A stretch of DNA of 35,035 bases, taken from Actinomycetes bacterium. Its GTDB lineage: Bacteria > Actinomycetota > Actinomycetes > Propionibacteriales > Propionibacteriaceae. Made by a program: the position numbers and the translations under genes. The first letter of the stretch is position 1. Each line of letters begins with the position of its first letter. Location of the stretch: contig JAEXAS010000012.1 of the NCBI GenBank assembly GCA_023458095.1, positions 1 through 35,035 on the forward strand, read 5' to 3'. Positions 1 through 8,468 of the stretch are shown in pieces. Under the pieces are notes generated by a model. That model was given only the letters and a program-made list of their open reading frames with translations. It was not told the origin of the DNA and searched no databases.

Positions 1-345
1 GACCCGCGGCTCGGGGGTGGCGTCGATGGTGTTGAGCAAGGGGTCGGCCATGTTCTGGGTGACGACGCCGGTGACCGCGATGACATCGGCATGGCGAGGA
101 GACGCAACTAACCGGGCCCCGACGCGCTCGGCGTCATAGACCGGGCCGAACGCGGCCGCCACCTCGATCTCACAGCCGTTGCAGGATCCCGCGTCCACGT
201 GGCGCACCTGGGCGCTTCCCCGCAAACAGTTCGGCGGGACGAAGCCCTCGCGCACCTCAATGTCGGCACCGGCGTCCGGCTCGGCCAGCGGCTCGGCGAC
301 CGTTCCGGTGCGGGCGATCATCGCCACCAAACGGGCCAGACTCAT
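1..345 (-). CDS. Formate-hydrogenlyase-like/NuoB-family Fe-S subunit, N-terminal part (cut by window edge)
   Basis: Translating the minus strand from ATG at 345 gives 115 open residues running off the window. They hold a GSCNGCE motif (two Cys three apart) preceded by VDA, and the stretch VIAVTGVVTQNMADPLL. This is the pattern of the 20-kDa Fe-S subunit family shared by NuoB and group 4 hydrogenase or formate hydrogenlyase small subunits, which pass electrons at a membrane. The start overlaps the stop of the ArsR gene by 4 bp (ATGA), so the two are co-translated. An ArsR regulator followed by such a subunit matches the order Rv0081-Rv0082 of the mycobacterial formate-hydrogenlyase-like locus, as I recall it. 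The rest of the complex (membrane arms, large subunit) would lie before base 1. The family is fairly sure; the substrate is not, since the large subunit is not visible. Confidence 0.75.
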   Translation of the reverse strand, partial: MSLARLVAMIARTGTVAEPLAEPDAGADIEVREGFVPPNCLRGSAQVRHVDAGSCNGCEIEVAAAFGPVYDAERVGARLVASPRHADVIAVTGVVTQNMADPLLNTIDATPEPRV

Positions 346-683
346 GCGCTGACCGCGTTCTCATCGTCCAGCTCGGCATGAAGCTGCACCTGCCCGGCGA
401 GCACATCGGACAGCGTGGCTCGGGCCGCCGCAAGCAGAGCGGGCACGGTTTCGGTCTGGACGGCGTACAGCACTTCGCCACCCTCGCGACGCTGCCGCAC
501 CACTCCGGCACGACGAAGCACCGCCAACTGCTGACTCAGCGCACTGGCCTCGATGCCGATCTCGGCGAGCAACTCATGGACGGCATGCTCACGCTCGCTG
601 AGCAACTCGAGCACCCGGATGCGAACCGGATGACCCAGGGTTCGAAACAGCTCGGCCTTGGCCTCGTGCAGCGGTGTGGGCAC
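342..683 (-). CDS. ArsR/SmtB-family winged-helix repressor (Rv0081-like)
   Basis: The protein has 113 residues from GTG at 683. It is a compact winged helix: LFRTLGHPVRIRVLELL (helices 1-2), ELLAEIGIEASALSQQLAVL (helix-turn-helix) and GGEVLYAV (wing). No clustered Cys/His metal site is seen, so it is probably not a classical metal sensor. The frame stays open to TTG at 713, but GTG 683 is preferred: it has AGGGAG six bases upstream and starts just before the conserved core, whereas TTG 713 lies inside a palindrome that looks like the operator. The helix-turn-helix residues closely resemble mycobacterial Rv0081 as I remember it, which controls the formate-hydrogenlyase-like operon beginning with its own gene. 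The downstream gene overlaps by 4 bp, so autoregulation of this operon is likely. Confidence 0.88.
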   Translation of the reverse strand: MPTPLHEAKAELFRTLGHPVRIRVLELLSEREHAVHELLAEIGIEASALSQQLAVLRRAGVVRQRREGGEVLYAVQTETVPALLAAARATLSDVLAGQVQLHAELDDENAVSA

Positions 684-695
684 GCCACGCTCCCT

Positions 696-715
696 ACTTG
701 AAGATTTCTTCAAGT
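696..715. promoter_or_regulatory. Perfect palindrome, candidate ArsR operator
   Basis: Two 9-bp arms, ACTTGAAGA and TCTTCAAGT, are separated by TT and are exact reverse complements. The site is AT-rich within GC-rich DNA and ends 12 bp upstream of the preferred GTG start of the ArsR gene. ArsR-family dimers bind palindromes of this size over their own promoters. Binding by this protein is inferred. Confidence 0.65.
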
Positions 716-794
716 ATGTTATCGGTCAAGTTGAATGGCCGGAAGCCCCTGCCCAATAGGGAGAACTACCCCTGGCGGGCCAGCCTCCGCAGCA

Positions 795-1604
795 TCAGTG
801 GGTTGCGGAATCCGAGGAACCCTGGCTGCGATTGCGCCACCAGTAGTTGGCGAAGACCCCCACCAGCAGGGCGATGGAGACGTACCACAGGTACTTGCCG
901 TAGGCGGTCATCGCATCGACCGCCGGCGGACCGATCCAGTACCCGATGGCCAGATAGCAGCCGGTGGTGACCAGGGAGGCGATGATCGAGACCGTCAAGA
1001 ACTTCTTCAAGGTCGTGCCCGCCTCGCCCAAGACAGCAAGGATGACTGCGCGAGGCAGCGGAATCGGCAGGAAATTCACGATCAGCGCCAAGGTCTCGTA
1101 CTTGCGGGCGAACTTCTCTGCCCAGTCGTTGATCTTGCGGGCCCGTGCCGAACGTCCCGACCAGACCTCGATGAGGTCTCGGCCCCACAGCCGCCCAGCC
1201 CACCAATAGACCCAGTCGAACTTCATGAACCCGATCGAGGCCACCACCCAGATCAGTGGCCACCAACGATCACCGGTCGCCGTCAAGGCCCCGGTCATCA
1301 CCACGCCGCTCCACGACCCCTGCGCGGCCAACAACTGCGGTGCCGTCCCCAACAGACCGGGACGCAGCACCGAGATCGCGATGCCATAAATGGCGGCCAC
1401 ACTCAGCCAGGTGAAACAGACCACATCAGCCCGGGTGGGCTTGTGCTTCCACGGCAAGTTGGGGTCATCCCACCACTCCGCTTCGGACGCCGAGTCTGCG
1501 GCCTCGCCGACGGCGGCGTCGACAGCCTCATCCGGCGACGGCGACCCGACCGGCTCGGCTTCGGGTGCTGCGTCGTCCCCGGGTGGCAGTTGGGCGTCAC
1601 TCAC
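795..1604 (-). CDS. DedA/VTT-family inner-membrane protein
   Basis: The protein has 269 residues from GTG at 1604. An acidic, probably cytosolic N-terminus (residues 1-60, rich in D/E/A/S) precedes a membrane domain of about 200 residues. The family hallmark lies at residues 178-196: FLPIPLPR followed by a Gly-rich helix (AVILAVLGEAG), the re-entrant segment of DedA/VTT proteins. Hydrophobic stretches occur near 62-80, 98-125, 172-193, 203-224 and 238-255. DedA proteins are needed for membrane homeostasis and some act as lipid flippases (undecaprenyl phosphate, phosphatidylethanolamine); the substrate cannot be told from sequence. The ribosome site is weak, so a start further inside the acidic tail is possible. 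It reads toward the ArsR operon but ends 111 bp short of it with the palindrome between, so it is probably a separate unit. Confidence 0.85.
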   Translation of the reverse strand: MSDAQLPPGDDAAPEAEPVGSPSPDEAVDAAVGEAADSASEAEWWDDPNLPWKHKPTRADVVCFTWLSVAAIYGIAISVLRPGLLGTAPQLLAAQGSWSGVVMTGALTATGDRWWPLIWVVASIGFMKFDWVYWWAGRLWGRDLIEVWSGRSARARKINDWAEKFARKYETLALIVNFLPIPLPRAVILAVLGEAGTTLKKFLTVSIIASLVTTGCYLAIGYWIGPPAVDAMTAYGKYLWYVSIALLVGVFANYWWRNRSQGSSDSATH

Positions 1605-1748
1605 GCGGCGAGCCTACCTGCTGAGGGAGTAACAACACCCCTGCCCGCGAGCACCTCGGTATGGGATGATTGGCCTTGTCGCGAAGATGCGGCAGTTTTT
1701 CCACTACGGATCGTCGGGCACGTACCTGCCCGTGGAAAGGACTCTGGC

Positions 1749-2846
<1,098 letters not shown>

Positions 2847-2854
2847 CCGATCTC

Positions 2855-2894
2855 GGTTCCGGCCCGTCACCGTAGCTAGGGGCGGGCCGGAACC
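2855..2894 (+). terminator. Strong hairpin after the ABC ATPase gene
   Basis: Twelve-base arms GGTTCCGGCCCG (2855-2866) and CGGGCCGGAACC (2883-2894) are exact complements around a 16-nt loop, beginning 8 bp after the stop codon. There is no U-run, which is usual for actinobacterial terminators. It ends 33 bp before the next gene, so it may only reduce read-through. Confidence 0.75.
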
Positions 2895-2927
2895 GGCTTC
2901 ACGAATGCCTGCCTGCAAAGGACTTCG

Positions 2928-4310
2928 GTGCCTCGATTCTTGTCCTCACGTCCGGACTCACGGCTGATCCCGCTGCCGTGGGAACTTCCCTTGGCCGAGT
3001 GGCCCACCAGCCAACTGGTGGCGCTCCCCCGTGGCATTTCGCGCCACGTGGTGCGCTTCATCAAAGTCGGCAACTCGGTCTACGCCGCCAAAGAGGTCAT
3101 CGAAGATATGGCCCTGCACGAGTTTCGGCTGCTTTCCGAACTCCATCGAGCCGGGACCCCTGCCGTCGAACCGCTGGCGGTGGTCACCGGGCGGCTCAAC
3201 GCGCTGGGCGAACCCCTCGACTCGGTCCTGGTGACCCGCCACCTGCAGTTCTCCTTGCCTTACCGGTCCCTGTTCGCCCAGGGGGTGCGTCCGGAGACGG
3301 TCAGTCGACTGCTGGACGCGATGGTGCTGCTGTTGGCCCGCCTGCATCTGGTCGGCTTCATGTGGCGAGATGTCTCGCTGTCGAATGTGTTGTTCCTGCG
3401 CGACGCCGGGGAGTTCGCCGCCTATCTGGTGGACGCCGAGACCGGTGAGTTGCATCCCCGGCTCACCGACGGCCAACGCGCCCACGACCTGGAGATCGCC
3501 ACAGTTAATCTCTATGGCGAGTTCTGCGATCTGGAGGCCGGCAGGCTGATGGATTCGTCCCTGGACCCGCAACGACTGGTGGACTCGATCCTCACCCGCT
3601 ACAGCGAACTATGGGCCGAGCTCACCGGCGTCGAGGAGTTCGCCGACACCGAGGCCTTCCGCATCGAGAAGCGGGTGCGCCGACTGAATGCGCTCGGCTT
3701 CGATGTGGCCGAGTTGGCCATCGACACCTCTGCTTCCGGAAACCGCATTCGCATCGAACCCAAAGTGGTCGATGCCGGCCACCACACCCGACGTCTGCTT
3801 CGACTCACCGGGTTGGACGTGGAGGAGAACCAAGCCCGCCGATTGCTCAACGATCTGGACACCTTTCGCGCCCGGCAAGGATCCAATAATGCCGACGAGC
3901 CGGTGATCGCCCATCTGTGGCTGACCCAGTGCTTTCAGCCGGTGGTCGAGGCCGTGCCCAAAGAGCTGCGCGGCAAGCGCGAGGCGGCCCAGGTGTATCA
4001 CGAGGTGCTCGACTACCGGTGGTACGCCTCGCAGCGCGAACACCGCGAGGTCCCGCTGCTGGAAGCCACCCACGGCTACATTCACGATGTGCTGTCCGAG
4101 CTGCCCGACGAGAAGATCGCTGCCGCCCCCGGGGTGATCGACAGTCGTGAACTGGCCAACCCCTACGATCCGTCCCAGGGCTTTGCCGACGAGGACGAGG
4201 GTCCGGCCCCAGTTGATCCTTGGGAGGATGTGGGCGACGCCAAAGCCCCTGCTCCGTCCGGGTTCTTGGACATCGCCGCTCTGCGAGCCCGACAGCAAGG
4301 CAGGTCATGA
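2928..4310 (+). CDS. DUF4032 protein with an LPS-kinase-like fold
   Basis: The protein has 460 residues from GTG at 2928, with AAAGGA five bases upstream. The N-terminal half looks like a small protein-kinase-like domain of the Kdo/WaaP or RIO type: a Lys in YAAKE (55), a catalytic-loop-like RDVSLSN (147-153) and a metal-binding VDAE (168-171) in place of DFG. The C-terminal half (about 270-400) matches my memory of the actinobacterial DUF4032 region, with a Trp/Tyr-rich stretch near LDYRWYASQREHREV; the tail is acidic. There is no signal peptide or membrane helix, so it is cytosolic. The substrate is unknown. Its stop overlaps the start of the next gene, a GntR regulator, by 4 bp, so the two are co-translated and may share a function. 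Confidence 0.82.
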   Translation: MPRFLSSRPDSRLIPLPWELPLAEWPTSQLVALPRGISRHVVRFIKVGNSVYAAKEVIEDMALHEFRLLSELHRAGTPAVEPLAVVTGRLNALGEPLDSVLVTRHLQFSLPYRSLFAQGVRPETVSRLLDAMVLLLARLHLVGFMWRDVSLSNVLFLRDAGEFAAYLVDAETGELHPRLTDGQRAHDLEIATVNLYGEFCDLEAGRLMDSSLDPQRLVDSILTRYSELWAELTGVEEFADTEAFRIEKRVRRLNALGFDVAELAIDTSASGNRIRIEPKVVDAGHHTRRLLRLTGLDVEENQARRLLNDLDTFRARQGSNNADEPVIAHLWLTQCFQPVVEAVPKELRGKREAAQVYHEVLDYRWYASQREHREVPLLEATHGYIHDVLSELPDEKIAAAPGVIDSRELANPYDPSQGFADEDEGPAPVDPWEDVGDAKAPAPSGFLDIAALRARQQGRS

Positions 4311-4651
4311 TCAGGATCGACGCGACCGCACCGCAGCCCCCTTTCGAACAGCTTCGTCAACAGATCAGCGCCCAGGTGGAGTCTGGCGAATTGCAGCCCG
4401 GCGACAAGCTGCCCACGGTTCGCGCCTTGGCCGCCGAACTCGGCTTGGCCCCGAACACAGTCGCCCGAGCCTTCCGTGACCTGGAGGCCGCCGGGGTCGT
4501 CGACACCCGGGGTCGCGCCGGCACCTTCGTCAGCGGCGATCACCGCGGTCGAGCCGCCGGCCAGGCAGCAGCGGACTATGTCGGCAAGGTCCGCGCCTTG
4601 GGCCTGAGTGACGCCGAAGCCATCGAACTGGTGACTCGCGCCCTGCACTAG
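4307..4651 (+). CDS. GntR-family regulator, short YtrA type
   Basis: The protein has 114 residues. The ATG at 4307 overlaps the DUF4032 stop (ATGA). It begins with PPFEQLRQQISAQVESGELQPGDKLPTVRALAAELGLAPNTVARAFRDLEAAGVV, which I describe by position: the GntR winged helix fills residues 8-75 with the recognition helix at NTVARAFRDLE. A wing with GRAGTFVSG follows, then only about 35 residues. Such a short tail has no ligand-binding domain and is typical of the YtrA subfamily, whose members usually repress ABC-transporter operons. Here no permease is adjacent; the nearest transporter gene is the sugar ATPase at 1749. The target is therefore unknown, though control of its own two-gene operon is a reasonable guess. 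Confidence 0.9.
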   Translation: MIRIDATAPQPPFEQLRQQISAQVESGELQPGDKLPTVRALAAELGLAPNTVARAFRDLEAAGVVDTRGRAGTFVSGDHRGRAAGQAAADYVGKVRALGLSDAEAIELVTRALH

Positions 4652-4707
4652 GCCGACTCGAGGCGGCTGCGCATAGCCGCATCGACCAGCGCCGTTAGAC
4701 TTCGGGG

Positions 4708-6294
4708 GTGAGTTTCCGCCTGTATGACAGCGCCCAGCGCAAAGTGGTCGATTTCCAGCCCCTCATTCCGGGCCAGGTTTCGATCTACTGCTGTGGCGCC
4801 ACCGTGCAGTCCTCGCCGCATCTGGGGCATGTGCGCAAGGAGGTCAACTTCGATGTGCTGCGCCGCTGGTTGGAGGCGACCGGCTTTCAGGTGACGCTGG
4901 TGACCAATGTCACCGATATCGACGACCGGATCCTCAGCAAGTCAGCCGAAGCCGGTCGGCCGTGGTGGGCGCATGCCTATCTCTTCGAGACCACCTTCCA
5001 TGACGCCTTCCGCGCTTTGGGAGTGCGCCGCCCGACCTATGAGCCCCGCGCCACCGGACATGTGCCGGAGATGATCGAGCTGATGCAGACCCTCATCGAC
5101 GCCGGACATGCCTACCCCGCTGACGACGGTTCGGGCGATGTGTACTTCGATGTGCAGTCCTGGCCCTCCTACGGGGAACTGTCCGGCATGAAGGTCGCCG
5201 ACATGGAACCGGCCGAAGACGCCGACCCGCGCGGTAAGCGAGACCCCCGAGATTTCGCCTTGTGGAAGGGACATAAGGCCGAAGACCCGGCTTCGGCAGC
5301 GTGGGCGACCCCGTGGGGAGCAGGCCGTCCGGGCTGGCACCTGGAGTGCTCGGCGATGGCCGGCAAGTACCTCGGAGATGCCTTCGACATTCATGGCGGC
5401 GGCATCGATCTACGCTTCCCGCACCACGAGAACGAACAGGCTCAGTCCCGTGCCGCAGGGCGCGGCTTCGCGTCCTACTGGATGCACAACGCCTGGGTGA
5501 CGATGGCCGGGGAGAAGATGAGCAAGTCGTTGGGTAACACCGCCGACGTGTTCGCCGCCGTCCAGACCCACGGCGGACGCGCGGTGCGGCTGTATCTGGC
5601 CGGACCGCACTACCGCTCAGCCATCGAACTCTCCGAGGCCTCCTTGGCTGAGGCCGCTAGCCAACTGGCCCGCATCGATGGCTTCCTGGAGCGCGCCAAG
5701 GCTGCGCTGGGCGGGGCTTCGACAAGCTCAGCCAACGCAAGCACCACCCCGTTCCCTGAGCCTGTCGAAGGGACGACCCCAACCACCCCCGCGGCGAAAG
5801 CAGGGGCTTCGACAAGCTCAGCCAACGGAACCACAACCCCGTTCCCTGAGCCTGTCGAAGGGAACACCGCTGCGACCCCGTTCCCTGAGCCTGCCGAAGG
5901 GACGACCGCTCTCCCCCCGGCATTCGTCGAGGCGATGAATGATGACCTCAGCACCCCGGCCGCGCTGGCGGTGCTGTTCACCACTGTCAAAGCCGGCAAC
6001 GTGGCGCTGGAGGCCGGCGATCAGGCGGCGGCCGCTGCGGCCTACGCCTCCGTGGTGGCCATGCTGGACATCTTCGGACTCAACCCTGACGCGCCCGAGT
6101 GGGACGAAGCGGCCGGATCCCAGGAGCTGATTCCGGTCGTGGACGGCTTGGTCGCCGCCCTTCTGGAGCAGCGCACCCATGCTCGCGAACGCAAGGACTG
6201 GGCGTCCGCCGATGCGATTCGGGACAAGCTGGCCGCGCTGGGACTGAGCGTGACCGATACCCCTGACGGCCCGCGTTGGTCGATCGAGAAGTGA
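4708..6294 (+). CDS. cysS: Cysteinyl-tRNA synthetase with an in-frame repeat insertion
   Basis: The protein has 528 residues from GTG at 4708. It charges tRNA-Cys with cysteine. The class I signatures are HLGH (38-41, a variant of HIGH) and KMSKS (270-274). Zinc-site residues are visible as CCG near 28-30, WHLECS near 210 and FPHHENE near 236. The family is usually about 460 residues; the excess is one block at about 336-401, between the catalytic core and the helical anticodon-side DALR region (which resumes at LPPAFVEAMNDDL). This block is Thr/Pro/Ser-rich and contains PFPEPVEG twice and PFPEPAEG once, exactly the translation of the family A dispersed repeat. The rest looks intact, so the enzyme is probably active with a disordered loop. 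rlmB follows after 6 bp, a common actinobacterial pairing. Confidence 0.95.
   Translation: MSFRLYDSAQRKVVDFQPLIPGQVSIYCCGATVQSSPHLGHVRKEVNFDVLRRWLEATGFQVTLVTNVTDIDDRILSKSAEAGRPWWAHAYLFETTFHDAFRALGVRRPTYEPRATGHVPEMIELMQTLIDAGHAYPADDGSGDVYFDVQSWPSYGELSGMKVADMEPAEDADPRGKRDPRDFALWKGHKAEDPASAAWATPWGAGRPGWHLECSAMAGKYLGDAFDIHGGGIDLRFPHHENEQAQSRAAGRGFASYWMHNAWVTMAGEKMSKSLGNTADVFAAVQTHGGRAVRLYLAGPHYRSAIELSEASLAEAASQLARIDGFLERAKAALGGASTSSANASTTPFPEPVEGTTPTTPAAKAGASTSSANGTTTPFPEPVEGNTAATPFPEPAEGTTALPPAFVEAMNDDLSTPAALAVLFTTVKAGNVALEAGDQAAAAAAYASVVAMLDIFGLNPDAPEWDEAAGSQELIPVVDGLVAALLEQRTHARERKDWASADAIRDKLAALGLSVTDTPDGPRWSIEK
5714..5903. repeat. Family A REP-like repeats inside cysS
   Basis: Five copies of the 15-bp core lie in the cysS reading frame: CTTCGACAAGCTCAG at 5717-5731 and 5807-5821, and the inverse CTGAGCCTGTCGAAG at 5756-5770, 5846-5860 and (one change) 5885-5899. 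The first four form two inverted pairs 90 bp apart, the layout of a REPIN (two REP units facing each other). No stop codon is created in the cysS frame. The same core recurs at 8423, 13780-13935 and 22928-23092. Confidence 0.92.
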
Positions 6295-6300
6295 GGACCA

Positions 6301-7260
6301 ATGCCAGGTAACAGCCAGCGCAAGGGAGCCGTGCGCAAGAAGGGCAAGTCGACCCCCGCCGGTTCGGGAGGCCGCGTGCGTCGCGGCCTGGAGGGCAAAG
6401 GCCCCACCCCGCGAGCCGAGGATCGGCCCTACCACAAGGCCTATCGCAAGCGTCGCCCCGATGAGCCCGCCCGCACCACCGGCTCAAGGTCAGGCAGCGG
6501 TACCCGGAAATCCACCTCCGGCACAGTCGGCTCGGATTGGGTGATCGGCCGCAATCCAGTCCTGGAGGCGCTGCAGGCCGGCCTGCCGATCAAGCGGGGC
6601 ATGATCGCCGAAGGCGCCGAGCGCGACAGCCGCCTGCGCGACATCCTCAAACTGGCTGCCGAACAGAGCGTCCCCCTGCTGCAGGCTTCCCGTCTGGAGC
6701 TGGATCGACTCACCGGCGGCGCCGTCCATCAAGGTGTTGCTCTGCAACTGCCGGAGTTCGAATACGCCGACGCCGAGGATGTCCTCGATCAAGCCTTGGA
6801 TGCCGAGTTCGCTCCCATCGTGGTGGCCTGCGATTCGATCACCGACCCCCGCAATTTGGGCGCCATCATCCGCAGTGCGGCCGCTTTCGGGGCGGTCGGG
6901 GTGCTGATCCCCGAGCGTCGCTCAGCCGACCTGACCGCCACGGCCTGGAAGGCCTCCGCCGGTGCGGCCGCCCGCATTCCGGTGGCCAAAGTCACCAACC
7001 TCAACCGCACCTTGGTGCGCTACGCCGAGGCGGGCTTCACCGTGGTGGGCCTGGCCGGCGAGGGTGACGCGGACCTCAGCACGCTCGACCCCGAAGATCC
7101 TGTGCTGCTGGTCATCGGCTCCGAAGGCGACGGCTTGGCCCGCCTGGTGCGAGAGAACTGCGATCTGTTGGCGCGGATCCCGATCAGTTCCACCGTAGAG
7201 TCGCTGAACGCGTCGGTGGCGGCATCCATTGCACTGTACGAGTTGAGTCGGGCACGCTAG
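6301..7260 (+). CDS. rlmB: 23S rRNA 2'-O-methyltransferase of the RlmB/TrmH (SPOUT) family
   Basis: The protein has 319 residues from ATG at 6301; GAGGA at the end of cysS supplies the ribosome site. It is expected to methylate a ribose 2'-OH in 23S rRNA (G2251 by E. coli numbering) using S-adenosylmethionine. The first 75 residues are a very basic, low-complexity tail rich in K, R, G and S, typical of actinobacterial members and probably RNA-binding. A substrate-binding domain with GRNPVLEAL follows at about 80-150. The SPOUT knot carries the three motifs: DPRNLGAIIRSA (about 183-194), VIGSEGDGL (about 271-279) and IPISSTVESLNASVAASI (about 295-312). Co-transcription with cysS is likely. The exact nucleotide target is inferred from the family. 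Confidence 0.93.
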   Translation: MPGNSQRKGAVRKKGKSTPAGSGGRVRRGLEGKGPTPRAEDRPYHKAYRKRRPDEPARTTGSRSGSGTRKSTSGTVGSDWVIGRNPVLEALQAGLPIKRGMIAEGAERDSRLRDILKLAAEQSVPLLQASRLELDRLTGGAVHQGVALQLPEFEYADAEDVLDQALDAEFAPIVVACDSITDPRNLGAIIRSAAAFGAVGVLIPERRSADLTATAWKASAGAAARIPVAKVTNLNRTLVRYAEAGFTVVGLAGEGDADLSTLDPEDPVLLVIGSEGDGLARLVRENCDLLARIPISSTVESLNASVAASIALYELSRAR

Positions 7261-7267
7261 ACCGCCT

Positions 7268-7648
7268 ATGACGCTCCTCGCCGCAATCCCGGTCACGACT
7301 GCCGTGCTGCTCTACTCCATCGCAGTGTGGGCCGAACGCATCACGGGCACGGTGAAGCGGTGGCACTTCGCACTTCTGGTCACGGCAGCCTTTTTCCAAA
7401 CCGTCGCAACCGGGGTGCTGTACAAGTCTGTGGCCGGGTTCAGCATCGGTCTGGGTGGGGTGGCGGTGATGGCCGCTCTCATCATGGTGATCATGCATGC
7501 CCGCTGGGCGCTGGTGACGATGCTGCGCAAGGATGCCAAGACGTCGACGCAGTTCAACCGTTTCAGTGTCCTGGTGTGGGCGGTGTGGCTGGTTCTCTTT
7601 GCCGGACCCCTGCTCTGGATGCGCGCCTTCTCCCTCGGCGGGGTCTAG
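7268..7648 (+). CDS. Small four-helix membrane protein, HsmA/TIGR03987-like (copy 1)
   Basis: The protein has 126 residues. Four hydrophobic segments lie at about 3-22, 34-52, 62-82 and 99-117. Shared landmarks with the second copy at 7794 are Y-S-I-x-V-W-A-E-R-I near residue 17, RWHF near 31, H-A-x-W-A-L-V near 79, RKDAKT and FSVLVWAVWL. I place it in the TIGR03987/HsmA group of small membrane proteins from memory; no biochemical function is known to me. It starts 7 bp after rlmB with no clear ribosome site, so it is probably translated from the rlmB message. The two copies are clearly paralogues and look like an old tandem duplication. Confidence 0.75.
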   Translation: MTLLAAIPVTTAVLLYSIAVWAERITGTVKRWHFALLVTAAFFQTVATGVLYKSVAGFSIGLGGVAVMAALIMVIMHARWALVTMLRKDAKTSTQFNRFSVLVWAVWLVLFAGPLLWMRAFSLGGV

Positions 7649-7793
7649 CCTCCGCGGTTGAACCCGTTGGCGCCGGGCGTCCGGAGTGTCCCGGGGCCGT
7701 CCGCCGGATCGGTGAGGACCGTTGCTGGCGCCACACTGCTGCGTCCGCTGCTGGGCGCTACCATGACGCGACTTCGATCTTGCAGGAGCGATC

Positions 7794-8159
7794 ATGAACC
7801 CACTCGCCGCGGTCTTCATCACCGCCGCATTGATCTTCTACTCCATCGGGGTGTGGGCCGAACGCATCGCGGGGCGGCTGAGGTGGTGGCACTTCGGATT
7901 CTTCGTGGCCGGCCTGATCTGCGACACCATCGGCACGACCATGATGTTCGAGTTCGTCGGTGGGATGAGCCTGGATGTTCATGGCATCTCCGGCATGATC
8001 GCCATCATTTTGATGGTCGTCCACGCCAGTTGGGCGCTGGTCGCCCTGCTGCGAAAAGACGAGAAGACCATCACGCGGTTCCACACCTTCAGCATCTTCG
8101 TCTGGGCGGTGTGGTTGATCCCCTATTTCAGTCCGATGTTCTTCGCGATGGCGGCCTGA
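7794..8159 (+). CDS. Small four-helix membrane protein, HsmA/TIGR03987-like (copy 2)
   Basis: The protein has 121 residues from ATG at 7794, with a good GGAG six bases upstream. It shares with copy 1 the YSIGVWAERI motif near residue 16, RWWHF, HASWALVALLRKDEKT (about 78-93) and FSIFVWAVWL. Four hydrophobic segments are again spaced across the full length. The hydrophobic residues of helices 2 and 3 differ most from copy 1 (for example CDTIGTTMMFEFVGG against FQTVATGVLYKSVAG), so the copies have diverged and may form a heteromer. The 145-bp gap between copies and its own ribosome site suggest some independent expression. Function unknown. Confidence 0.78.
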   Translation: MNPLAAVFITAALIFYSIGVWAERIAGRLRWWHFGFFVAGLICDTIGTTMMFEFVGGMSLDVHGISGMIAIILMVVHASWALVALLRKDEKTITRFHTFSIFVWAVWLIPYFSPMFFAMAA

Positions 8160-8160
8160 C

Positions 8161-8437
8161 CCGCCACAACCCCACAGACCAGCATGCAAGGTTTCGAGAC
8201 GGCCGCTACGCGACCTCCTCAACCAACCGAAAGGGACAAGACGACACACTCGGCCAACGCATGCACCACCCCCGCCCGGCTGGTTGAGGAGCGAACGAAG
8301 AGAGCGTCTCGAAACCCCCGCCACAACCCCACAGACCAGCATGCAAGGTTTCGAGACGGCCGCTACGCGACCTCCTCAACCAACCGAAAGGGACACTCAG
8401 CCAACGCAAGCACCACCGTGTCCTGAGCCTGTCGAAG
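8161..8437. repeat. Cluster of family B repeats with a 78-bp perfect direct repeat, plus one family A copy
   Basis: This fills the 309-bp gap between two convergent genes. Positions 8161-8238 and 8318-8395 are identical over 78 bp. Each contains a 40-bp family B unit (8190-8229, 8347-8386) starting GGTTTCGAGACGGCCGC. Between them lies an inverted family B unit (8277-8316) starting CGGCTGGTTGAGGAG and ending CTCGAAACC. A family A core, CTGAGCCTGTCGAAG, sits at 8423-8437. The bases 8398-8417 repeat those found inside cysS at 5729-5748. No gene is supported here; open frames are repeat translations. The hairpin-forming units could act as terminators for both flanking genes. Confidence 0.9.
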
Positions 8438-8468
8438 GGCACTGGGAACGTGCCGCGGGGAACCGGGG

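Noticed and set aside
342..713. TTG 713 as the ArsR start
   Set aside because: It lies within the palindrome and lacks a good ribosome site, while GTG 683 has AGGGAG at the right distance.
735..1748. A 338-codon N-terminal extension of the sugar-ABC ATPase reading frame
   Set aside because: It is antisense to dedA, has no domain, and ATG 1749 has its own ribosome site and the family's normal start.
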